Source: a virus
Direction: 5' to 3' (one strand)
DNA: 21,535 bases
Virus record (IMG/VR): IMGVR_UViG_3300025133_007214
Coordinates: 1-21,535 of that record
Part shown: positions 13,629 through 19,750 of the stretch, piece by piece
Position numbering within the stretch: position 1 is the stretch's first letter
Layout: each line of letters opens with the position of its first letter
Translations under genes and position numbers: made by a program
The notes under the pieces: model-generated
The model's database searches: none
The model's input: only the letters and a program-made list of their open reading frames with translations
What the model was told of the DNA's origin: nothing

Positions 13629-13953
13629 TTTTCATCTTTGATTTAATATAACTTCTGTGGCATGGTTTGCAATAGCTACCATATCCATCACGAGTCCTGA
13701 CTTGTTTATAGAAATTGATTAAAGATTTTTCTTCTTCACATCTAACGCATTTTTTTGAAAGTAAGTGATCTTTATCCCTGCACTCTTCACGGCACAGTCC
13801 TGAAAGCAACCTGGCATAATGAATTAATTTTTCTGAACATTCTCTAAATAAATCTTTGTCCGTGAACTCATCAACCCTAGATTCATGAGATAGAATTAAT
13901 CGAGCAAATGACTCACTAGAAAAAGACAGTTTTCTTTTCTCGTTATCATTCAT
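13579..13953 (-). CDS. Zinc-ribbon protein, tandem paralogue 1
   Basis: This 124-aa protein has the same layout as the following gene: helical N-terminal half starting NDNEKRKLSFSSESFARL, then a zinc ribbon with C69-x2-C72 and C95-x2-C98 (KKCVRCEEEKSLINFY, then DGYGSYCKPCH). The last 25 residues are very basic (ATKRHRKKKDTNKSR), which suits nucleic acid binding. Two extra cysteines (C54, C58) are not matched in the paralogue. It overlaps the upstream gene by eight bases. It could be the DNA-binding part of an HNH-type endonuclease that has lost its catalytic domain, or a regulatory factor. Confidence 0.75.
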   Translation of the reverse strand: MNDNEKRKLSFSSESFARLILSHESRVDEFTDKDLFRECSEKLIHYARLLSGLCREECRDKDHLLSKKCVRCEEEKSLINFYKQVRTRDGYGSYCKPCHRSYIKSKMKNATKRHRKKKDTNKSR

Positions 13954-14272
13954 TTTTTTTTCTAAATAAAGCGTAGTCTTTTTCTGACTGACTGATCAAT
14001 AAAGACAGTATTAAGTTGTTTTTATCCGCACAACTTGAAATATATGCTATCATCGTTTTTTTATTCCTGCTTATGCTAGGTTTTATGCTTGCTGAATAAA
14101 TCTTCCTTAAATTGCTGTAGATATATTGAATAATCTTATCATCAGCATCAAGTAAGATTATCTTTGCATCTGAGTTGCTGAGGTAATTAAAATTAGGACT
14201 TGTGGATACACTTAAGATAGGATCCTCTTTAACTTTTTTGATTTTGTATTTCAATCCTTTTTCATTAGACAC
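13946..14272 (-). CDS. Hypothetical protein, GTG start, after dCTP deaminase
   Basis: The open frame extends far into the dCTP deaminase gene, but the GTG at 14272 has AGGGGA six bases upstream and overlaps the deaminase stop by eight bases; I take it as the start (108 aa). The protein is lysine-rich with alternating strand and helix (AKIILLDADDKIIQYIYSN, then TMIAYISSCADKNNLILSLLIS). No motif is recognised. Its position between the deaminase and two zinc-ribbon genes gives no firm functional clue. Confidence 0.65.
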   Translation of the reverse strand: MSNEKGLKYKIKKVKEDPILSVSTSPNFNYLSNSDAKIILLDADDKIIQYIYSNLRKIYSASIKPSISRNKKTMIAYISSCADKNNLILSLLISQSEKDYALFRKKNE

Positions 14273-15878
14273 GATAGATCCCCTTAGAAATTTGAGTTGT
14301 TTTTTGATTGTTATACCGCCCACGCTTTGAATATGACTGCTTTTCTGGCACTTTTTCACCCTCCCAAAATACAATTTGCCCAATTGGCATTCCTGCATAG
14401 ATTCTAGCAGGGAACGGTAAATAGTTTACAAATTCCATTGTAAGTTTTGAATTATTCCAACCCGGATCGCAATTGTGAACAAAAACTCCTGAACTCAATC
14501 CAAAATTATGATACTTATCAACGGTCATATCATAAACTGGAATCGCTATTTTAAACTTAACCTTCTTAACGCTGACAACATAGTGATTGTTATACCCAAG
14601 CTCTTTTACTAAGTTAGAAAAACTCCCAAAGTATTCTTCAATCTTGGTTTTTGTTGGGAAGTTTTGCTTTTTCGTCGAAAGGTAATTCTCTAAATCAATC
14701 TTCATATTAGATTCAATCAACTTAATGAGAACCTTCTTTACGCAGCCAGCAACCGTTTTCTTTTTATGCTCTTCTTTGTTCGCCTTATTCCATTCATGCA
14801 TGCTTAAATGTGACTTATTTTCTTTTGCCAACCTAGAAGCATTCAATACACTCTTCTCCCTGTTTTCGATCCACCTTTTTTTGTTTGTACTATTCGCAAT
14901 AGTTACCGCTTGTTTAGATTTACATTCTCTATATTCTCTATCACTCCATTTTTCTTTCATGATTTTTGACATATTTTCAGAAGATTTCAACCTACCAATT
15001 TCACTTTTAGAGTAAATATCTCTATGAAGTTTTGCGTGCTCAATTGCGTCAATCACTTCTAAGTTATCCACCCTGTTATTAAGTTTGTTGTGGTTTTTAT
15101 GATGAATACACATCCCTTCAGGAGTTTTCCCGACTACTATTTGATGAGTAAATTCCCATTTCCCTATTAATGTTTTCCAGTTAGATTTCAATCTCGTTGA
15201 AGGAGAATAAACTTGCTCATATCCAGTATTAGAAATCTTCTTTTTCAATGGCATTAATGTAGTACCTGGGATTAATTTCTCTGCTTCTAGGTATTCACCG
15301 TTCCTAAGCATAAACCTATGATCGCCAGTCGACCTTATTACTTTTCCATTATCAAGTTCAACCTCAACTATCTCATCAACATACTTTGAAATATGCACAT
15401 TATAAGCACTTCCTGACTTTACATCTCCATTCCCGTCAACTGAATATACTTGAAACTCTTTTCCTACTAAATTTCTGATCTCTTCTTGACTGCCATCAAG
15501 TAAGTCTATCTTTGTATCCCCAGTCAAGCACCAACCAGCAAGTAAATGGTTCTGCCCCAACCTGGCTTGACTTGATTTTAGTTTATACTCGGCTGCAATA
15601 TTGTCCGGTAAGTTGAATTTCTCTACTGTAGACCCTAGCCAAAATTGCCAAGAATCTAATAGAAACCCACCGCCCTCAATTCGATAAGACTCAAAGAATT
15701 GATCAATATTACTTTTATCATTCACAAGATCAATTTCTTTAATATTTGACCTCTTCGGCAAGTAAATCTTTTCACCTAAATGCACATCTATAGACGCCGC
15801 ATTAATTGCACTCTGTTTGTAGTTCTCAACTACACCCTCGGAGCACAGATCTACAAGTTTTCTGTATGTCAATAACAT
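14265..15878 (-). CDS. dcd: dCTP deaminase interrupted by an HNH intein
   Basis: The joined exteins (residues 1 to 116 and 470 to 537, 184 aa) make a normal-length dCTP deaminase, which converts dCTP to dUTP for thymidylate synthesis. Seen motifs are SIDVHLG (29 to 35), KSSQARLG (101 to 108, with the catalytic Ser and Arg region), the DPGW signature after the junction, and TMEFVN with the catalytic Glu E482. The intein inserts between W116 and C470, immediately before DPGW, so the Ser/Arg side and the Glu side of the active site are on different exteins and the enzyme should be inactive until splicing. The gene is adjacent to the DUF7448 stop (TAA directly followed by ATG). Confidence 0.92.
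   Translation of the reverse strand: MLLTYRKLVDLCSEGVVENYKQSAINAASIDVHLGEKIYLPKRSNIKEIDLVNDKSNIDQFFESYRIEGGGFLLDSWQFWLGSTVEKFNLPDNIAAEYKLKSSQARLGQNHLLAGWCLTGDTKIDLLDGSQEEIRNLVGKEFQVYSVDGNGDVKSGSAYNVHISKYVDEIVEVELDNGKVIRSTGDHRFMLRNGEYLEAEKLIPGTTLMPLKKKISNTGYEQVYSPSTRLKSNWKTLIGKWEFTHQIVVGKTPEGMCIHHKNHNKLNNRVDNLEVIDAIEHAKLHRDIYSKSEIGRLKSSENMSKIMKEKWSDREYRECKSKQAVTIANSTNKKRWIENREKSVLNASRLAKENKSHLSMHEWNKANKEEHKKKTVAGCVKKVLIKLIESNMKIDLENYLSTKKQNFPTKTKIEEYFGSFSNLVKELGYNNHYVVSVKKVKFKIAIPVYDMTVDKYHNFGLSSGVFVHNCDPGWNNSKLTMEFVNYLPFPARIYAGMPIGQIVFWEGEKVPEKQSYSKRGRYNNQKTTQISKGIYRV
14472..15530 (-). mobile_element. Intein with HNH homing endonuclease inside dCTP deaminase
   Basis: The 353-aa intein begins with C117 (CLTGDTKIDLLDG) and ends with H468-N469, followed by the +1 nucleophile C470. 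Block B is STGDHRF with T184 and H187. Block F is PVYDMTVDKYHNFGL near residue 448, and block G is FVHN. All residues needed for splicing are present. The inserted endonuclease core is an HNH type (HHKNHNKLNNRVDNLEVIDAIEHAKLH, about 259 to 285), followed by a basic, helical region probably for target recognition. An intact HNH motif suggests recent or continuing homing activity. Confidence 0.93.
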
Positions 15879-16361
15879 TTAAGCAACCCCACAGCTAGAT
15901 ACACAGAATATCTCTACATTTTTTTTACTTGCATTTAAGTTTGTTTTCTCTTTTCCATTGAAAATCTCTAAGTATTCCTCTTTAGTTATCTTTTTAAAAT
16001 TAACCTTTTCTGAATAGTACCCGTTAGACTCCCCCAACCATCTAATATTAACTGACCCTCTTATTGTAGCTATATTATAAAAAGTCCAGGTTGAAGAACT
16101 TCCTCCGGCATTATTTTCTCCTTCTTTAATTTCAGTCGCACTATATGCATCTAAAACCTCACTGCCTACAATATCGATTAATTCACCTGATATGTCCTCT
16201 ATTTGAACCTGCTCACTACAGTCTTGATTATGATACATCTTAAAAAACCCACAATTAGTAGAAAATAAAATAATATCATCAGCACTACTAGGATCTGATC
16301 TCTCTAATTTTATTGAATAAATCAAAACGCCTTTCAGCTTTTCTATAGTTGTCTCAGCCAT
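15879..16361 (-). CDS. DUF7448-domain phage protein
   Basis: This 160-aa protein carries the DUF7448 signature: IILFSTNCGFFKMYHNQDCSE, then IEDISGELIDIVGSEVLDA, then TWTFYNIATIRGSVNIRW and GESNGYYSEKVNF (about residues 30 to 120). The predicted fold is mostly beta. The family is common in phage accessory regions and has no established function that I know of. The last 30 residues (KTNLNASKKNVEIFCVSSCGVA) are outside the signature and have two cysteines. SD GGAG is eight bases before ATG. The gene lies two bases after the VRR-NUC stop. Confidence 0.85.
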   Translation of the reverse strand: MAETTIEKLKGVLIYSIKLERSDPSSADDIILFSTNCGFFKMYHNQDCSEQVQIEDISGELIDIVGSEVLDAYSATEIKEGENNAGGSSSTWTFYNIATIRGSVNIRWLGESNGYYSEKVNFKKITKEEYLEIFNGKEKTNLNASKKNVEIFCVSSCGVA

Positions 16362-16363
16362 GT

Positions 16364-16717
16364 TTAAAACTCCATTTGATCATTGTCTTTTTTCAACTCC
16401 ATGCCCTCCAGGTGCTCAATCATATCCTGAACAGTCTGAAGATCTCTAGCTACGATATAAACCCCACCGGAGCTTTGTACACTTTTACAAAATTCAACTT
16501 GATTCTGCGATACTTTCCCTTTCTTCGTTTTAACCTCAATAGCTACAAAACGACCGTAAAGGCACCCAATTATATCCGCCAATCCTTTCACGGGGGAGGG
16601 CCTAAAACCGCCACCAGAATGCAAAGGAACGCCGATATTATTGGAACGGTAAAAGAATCCATTTCTAACATTTTTTAAGTACCTCATTATCTGTTTTTGA
16701 ATTTCTGATTCTTTCAC
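16364..16717 (-). CDS. VRR-NUC domain nuclease
   Basis: This 117-aa protein has the compact PD-(D/E)xK layout of stand-alone VRR-NUC enzymes: an N-terminal helix KESEIQKQIMRYLKN, then FRPSPVKGLADIIG with D48, then GRFVAIEVKTKKG with E61 and K63, then SQNQVEF with Q73. These phage proteins are structure-specific nucleases that may cut Holliday junctions or other branched DNA. The start is a GTG that overlaps the methyltransferase stop (GTGA), with GGGGA nine bases upstream. All catalytic positions look intact. Confidence 0.88.
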   Translation of the reverse strand: MKESEIQKQIMRYLKNVRNGFFYRSNNIGVPLHSGGGFRPSPVKGLADIIGCLYGRFVAIEVKTKKGKVSQNQVEFCKSVQSSGGVYIVARDLQTVQDMIEHLEGMELKKDNDQMEF

Positions 16718-17226
16718 GGATATTCATCCCCATAAAGAAACCTATTTGAATCAAGATTAATAAAGAGTCCAAGTCTACAGTTATGCAATACTTTAATCGC
16801 CCTCTTACCACAACCAAGCAACACAGCTCCGTGACCTGGACTCTTCCCTATACTACCATCTTCTCTTACAAACTTAGTCTTTCCTCTTGGGAATACGATT
16901 GCATCGACATTTACTGCATAGTCATGAAACCATTTTGCACTTGTGTACGCCCTAACAATAGCAATTCCATTTCCATGAGTTAAGAACCTCTGTAACCAAG
17001 GGATGTGGCCGTTTCTCCCTCCGAACGGTGGATTCATAAATACGAAACCATCCCAATCTTCAAGCAGTCCATTATCTTCCACTGTATATATTTTATCAGC
17101 AGGGACCCAATGATCCTTCCCTGGAGAGCAAGGATCTAAATCAAACCTACAACCTAAAGCATCAAATATTTCTCTAGGCGTGTACCATTCCGACGTTTTC
17201 CCTATTGTGTTTTCATGCTCTGCCAT
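16714..17226 (-). CDS. Phage DNA N6-adenine methyltransferase (Dam-like)
   Basis: This 170-aa protein matches the short phage DNA N6-adenine methyltransferase family. The start has SEWYTPREIFDALG, then FDLDPCS at 28 to 34, the catalytic NPPF at 65 to 68, and a central IAIVRAYTSAKWFHDY. It lacks a separate target-recognition domain, as is usual for the family. Homologues often methylate GATC. GATC sites appear unusually frequent in this window, which fits such a specificity. It overlaps the HNH gene by 14 bases and VRR-NUC by four. Possible roles are protection against restriction or marking of phage DNA for packaging or repair. Confidence 0.92.
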   Translation of the reverse strand: MAEHENTIGKTSEWYTPREIFDALGCRFDLDPCSPGKDHWVPADKIYTVEDNGLLEDWDGFVFMNPPFGGRNGHIPWLQRFLTHGNGIAIVRAYTSAKWFHDYAVNVDAIVFPRGKTKFVREDGSIGKSPGHGAVLLGCGKRAIKVLHNCRLGLFINLDSNRFLYGDEYP

Positions 17227-17809
17227 TAATACCTTCTAAAGTAGTAATCAACTTCCTTAACTCTTCAATAGTATAATTACTTTTCATTGAATTCGCTCGT
17301 TGAGAGATCCACCATACATTCCCTTTAGTGTATCCATTTTTAGGATTTATCCTATCTAAAGATGCGACTTCCCACCTATTACTACCTTTTACCCTTGGTG
17401 GAATTAATTCTATTCCAAGCACAGGGCAAGTCTTAGGTATCCTTGGGAGTGAATCTTTAGTTAAATTGAAGTTTATCTGCCTTTGTTTGCATTCTGCTTT
17501 TTTATTTCTAAGAATAAGAGAGATTAAATCAACCTTCTCGACTCTATAACAACATTTTTTACACCTGGAGCTATAGTATCCATTTTGGAATTTAAATTTA
17601 TCAATAGGCAGTACTTCAATACAATAATTACACTTTCTATGACTGCCAGTATAACGCCCTCCCCCTTTCCTTCTTTTAGTCGGAGCTAATTCATAGCAAC
17701 AACTAGAACAATACTTAGTATACTTCCCCGCCTCAAGTTTTCTAAATTCACGCACGTCTTTATGCTTAAGGCAGTTTTTACACAAAACTACTTCTCTAAT
17801 CTGCCCCAT
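17213..17809 (-). CDS. HNH endonuclease with two N-terminal zinc ribbons
   Basis: This 198-aa protein has two four-cysteine ribbons: C10-x2-C13 with C34-x2-C37, and C60-x2-C63 with C83-x2-C86. A basic segment follows, then a free-standing HNH-like core (CPVLGIELI at 128 to 136, ASLDRINPKNGYTKGNVWWISQRANSMKS at 149 to 177). This is the usual pattern of phage homing-type HNH nucleases. The ribbons resemble those in 13293..13628 and 13579..13953. SD AGGAG is five bases before ATG. It could be a homing endonuclease or a nuclease used in replication or packaging; the sequence does not decide. Confidence 0.82.
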   Translation of the reverse strand: MGQIREVVLCKNCLKHKDVREFRKLEAGKYTKYCSSCCYELAPTKRRKGGGRYTGSHRKCNYCIEVLPIDKFKFQNGYYSSRCKKCCYRVEKVDLISLILRNKKAECKQRQINFNLTKDSLPRIPKTCPVLGIELIPPRVKGSNRWEVASLDRINPKNGYTKGNVWWISQRANSMKSNYTIEELRKLITTLEGINGRA

Positions 17810-17817
17810 ACTATCTC

Positions 17818-18159
17818 CTAATTAATCCCTCTAACATCATATCTCTGAAAACGATACATGACCATTTTCAAAGTTCTATCCCTAACCGTTTCAATCTGAT
17901 TGCAGATCTCTATCTGCTCCTTTTCACTCCTAGCACTACTTAATTCTTGTAAAAGAACATCTTGCCTCTTCCAATGTAAATTGATCAACCTATTCAACAT
18001 AGATAATTGAATCAACTTGAAATACGCCTTTTTCCACGCCTTCCTTTCGTTCTCATCAAAAGCAAGTCTGATCATACCAAATTGCACAGCAAAACCTGTT
18101 CTCATCCGCTTTATTATCGCGTTAGGCAACATCCTTAATAGCTTTCTTCTATGTTTCAT
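17818..18159 (-). CDS. Hypothetical helical basic protein
   Basis: This 113-aa protein is almost entirely helical and rich in Arg, Lys, Met and Leu. The N-terminus is strongly basic (KHRRKLLRMLPNAIIKRMR), and the middle holds a likely coiled coil (LLQELSSARSEKEQIEICNQIETVRDRTL). No family is recognised. Its ATG overlaps the stop of a 50-aa gene (ATGA), and it ends eight bases before the HNH nuclease start. A DNA-binding or partner-binding role would suit the composition, but this is a guess. Confidence 0.65.
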   Translation of the reverse strand: MKHRRKLLRMLPNAIIKRMRTGFAVQFGMIRLAFDENERKAWKKAYFKLIQLSMLNRLINLHWKRQDVLLQELSSARSEKEQIEICNQIETVRDRTLKMVMYRFQRYDVRGIN

Positions 18160-18308
18160 GACGTATAATAAATCGCAACTTCTAACCCAATCAATCTCAT
18201 CCTATTAACCCATGCTTCGAACTTCTCCCCTGACTCTTTATCATGCTGCTTTAGGGAGCAAGTAGATCTTACATTCCCAGCCCTATCCATTGCCCTATAT
18301 ATCATCAT
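18156..18308 (-). CDS. 50-aa small protein
   Basis: This ORF starts with a double ATG at 18308/18305, overlaps the end of the upstream gene by 14 bases, and ends in a TGA that overlaps the next ATG (ATGA at 18159). It fills a gap of about 135 bases that is otherwise empty. The product is charged, with a likely amphipathic helix (ESGEKFEAWVNRMRLIGLEVAIYY). I see no strong SD, so it is probably translated by coupling. The exact tiling on both sides is the main evidence. Confidence 0.6.
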   Translation of the reverse strand: MMIYRAMDRAGNVRSTCSLKQHDKESGEKFEAWVNRMRLIGLEVAIYYTS

Positions 18309-18504
18309 TTTCGATTCTTTCAACCTCTCCTCTCGTCACATCAATTATGTCAAATTTAGTAATTTTAGAATCAGGGAACACGCTTCTTATTCCATGTAAA
18401 AACGAGGACTTATCATTAATAAGTTCTTCCCTGATCCCCTTCTTTTTTAAACTGATCAGTTTTCGGTATTGTTTATCTGTAAAATTGCATTCGTTTACTT
18501 TCAT
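18295..18504 (-). CDS. Hypothetical 69-aa protein after terminator
   Basis: This small basic-to-acidic protein begins KVNECNFTDKQYRKLISLKKKG and ends in an acidic tail (EVERIENDDI). No family is recognised. The ATG at 18504 lies 25 bases after the T-run of the preceding terminator, has no SD, and has no space for an ordinary promoter between the two. It may be expressed by terminator read-through or from a leaderless transcript. It is the first gene of the DNA-metabolism operon. Confidence 0.6.
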   Translation of the reverse strand: MKVNECNFTDKQYRKLISLKKKGIREELINDKSSFLHGIRSVFPDSKITKFDIIDVTRGEVERIENDDI

Positions 18505-18528
18505 TATTAATTAATACTAATACAGCGC

Positions 18529-18560
18529 AAAAAGAGGGCGAGCCTATGACCACTCACCCT
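18529..18560 (-). terminator. Intrinsic terminator after the virion-type protein gene
   Basis: On the minus strand AGGGTGAG (18560 to 18553) pairs with CTCGCCCT (18542 to 18535), eight pairs with one G-T, around a 10-base loop, followed by CTTTTT. The 83 bases between it and the gene end hold only a weak second hairpin (CTCT, loop TCTTAGGG, AGAG). Confidence 0.8.
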
Positions 18561-18643
18561 AATTTGGAGTCATCCTCTCCCTAAGAAGAGATTAGAAACT
18601 TACACATCAAGATCCGCTCGTCAATATATTTTCTAATATTAAT

Positions 18644-19423
18644 TCATCCAACAAGTATTCCATTAAAACTTGCACTCACGTCGTTATTGCTACCGGCTGA
18701 CCACAAACTGATTTTGACTAAAGCATTTGAGCATATTTTAATTGGAGGATCTACAACCTCAAAAAAAGAAATATCCCCACCAGTTTTCACAGTTCTTTTG
18801 AACAGAAAACAACCAACAAGATTACCTTCGTTGTCGCAATTGGATCTTAACCTTGCCGACATAACGTTCCCACCATTCACCCCAACAGTCCATCCCGTAA
18901 TAAACAATTCTTTATTTGAGGGTATTTTTCGGTTAATGACTAAAGATTTATTACCACTTGCTTGAATCAAATTGTATATTGTAGACGCTGCGCCTTTTTT
19001 ATAAATCGTAATATCACCAGCCGCAACAGTCCCAGATCCAACAGTCAATGCATACATATCGTTCACAAAGGTAATATCAGTTGCAACTGTATCTACTCCA
19101 GTATCCCCGTTCATTGTCAAAACTTCGGTTTGTTCTAGCCCGTCACCGTCCAAATAATCAATTTGAACTGTCTGAACCCCCGTCCCTGCTGCTGCATCTG
19201 CTGCTTCAGTTGAAACGATTGTTAATTGCTCCCCACCGGCTGCAGGAACTGGCATAATATCTTGAGCCGCTATTTCTGTAACATCTTCGCCCGTAGCCGC
19301 TGTCCCCGTATTCGTCCTTTCACCCATTGAACTGAAAGCCGAATATCCGTCAATTGAGCCTCTTGAAATATTTATCCCTGAATCTCTCAAGGGGAAACCA
19401 AATTTGTCTTTAGGTATAGCCAT
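18644..19423 (-). CDS. Virion-type structural protein, probably fibre or head decoration
   Basis: This 259-aa protein is rich in Gly, Ala, Thr and Val with many short beta strands and few charges. The part from about 55 to 145 (VPAAGGEQLTIVSTEAAD, YLDGDGLEQTEVLTMNGD, GSGTVAAGDITIYKKG) looks like repeated beta sandwiches of the kind found in phage fibre and head-fibre proteins. The last 100 residues form a second beta domain. It is placed far from the head module, among regulatory and replication genes, with an upstream hairpin repeat and its own terminator, so it is probably transcribed separately. A role as receptor-binding or capsid-surface protein is inferred from composition only. Confidence 0.6.
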   Translation of the reverse strand: MAIPKDKFGFPLRDSGINISRGSIDGYSAFSSMGERTNTGTAATGEDVTEIAAQDIMPVPAAGGEQLTIVSTEAADAAAGTGVQTVQIDYLDGDGLEQTEVLTMNGDTGVDTVATDITFVNDMYALTVGSGTVAAGDITIYKKGAASTIYNLIQASGNKSLVINRKIPSNKELFITGWTVGVNGGNVMSARLRSNCDNEGNLVGCFLFKRTVKTGGDISFFEVVDPPIKICSNALVKISLWSAGSNNDVSASFNGILVG

Positions 19424-19465
19424 TGTTTTGCTTCTATATAGAGTTTAGATTAAATCTGAAAGTTC

Positions 19466-19501
19466 ATTACCCCACGAAACCAGGTAAAAATCAATCAAAT
19501 T
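19466..19501 (-). repeat. 36-bp direct repeat with hairpin, copy A (before the virion-type gene)
   Basis: This copy matches copy B at 19715..19750 in 32 of 36 positions and in the same orientation, 249 bp away; the similarity weakly continues for about 14 bases more. On the minus strand TTACC and GGTAA can pair, with an inner two-pair extension (TG with CG) closing a GTTT loop. It lies 15 bases after the stop of the 58-aa gene and 42 bases before the next ATG. Confidence 0.75.
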
Positions 19502-19516
19502 CAATTTTTTGAGTAT

Positions 19517-19693
19517 TTAGACCATCCATATTTTCAACTCAATAAAAACGTCTAATTCGTTAATAAATTCTCGTTTACTAAAGCCTTCAAAGTCGTCATT
19601 CAGCTTCACTCGCCTAATGTCTTCTTTTACTTTTTTACACATTGCATCTATTTCGTTTTGAAGTTTTTCTTCATTAAAGAATTGCCTCATCAT
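19517..19693 (-). CDS. 58-aa small protein between two repeats
   Basis: The gene begins with a double ATG (19693/19690) next to an AGGGGA SD, and runs 58 codons to a TAA. The product is highly charged and helical (NEEKLQNEIDAMCKKVKED, then REFINELDVFIELKIW). It lies between the Rha-like gene and the virion-type gene, and each side of it carries a copy of the 36-bp repeat. No family is recognised; a small regulatory partner protein is possible. It is too short for usual ORF cut-offs but the SD is among the best in this region. Confidence 0.65.
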   Translation of the reverse strand: MMRQFFNEEKLQNEIDAMCKKVKEDIRRVKLNDDFEGFSKREFINELDVFIELKIWMV

Positions 19694-19714
19694 TCCCCTA
19701 AAATCTAAAATCTA

Positions 19715-19750
19715 ATTACCCCATAGAACTAGGTAAAAATCAATCAAATT
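19715..19750 (-). repeat. 36-bp direct repeat with hairpin, copy B (after the Rha-like gene)
   Basis: This is the second copy of the repeat. It overlaps the last codons of the Rha-like gene and ends about 22 bases before the 58-aa gene. On the minus strand it forms the same TTACC/GGTAA stem, with an inner TA-with-TA extension closing a GTTC loop. Relative to copy A, one inner pair changes from G-C to A-T. Confidence 0.75.

Noticed and set aside
13946-14398. Long 150-aa version of the gene after dCTP deaminase
   Set aside because: Its first 42 codons lie inside the deaminase gene in another frame; the GTG at 14272 has an ideal SD and eight-base overlap.
19466-19750. Direct repeats as attachment sites or as a CRISPR fragment
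   Set aside because: Only two copies, 249 bp apart with a gene between, no integrase nearby, and the repeat forms a hairpin whose changes keep pairing; a regulatory element is simpler.
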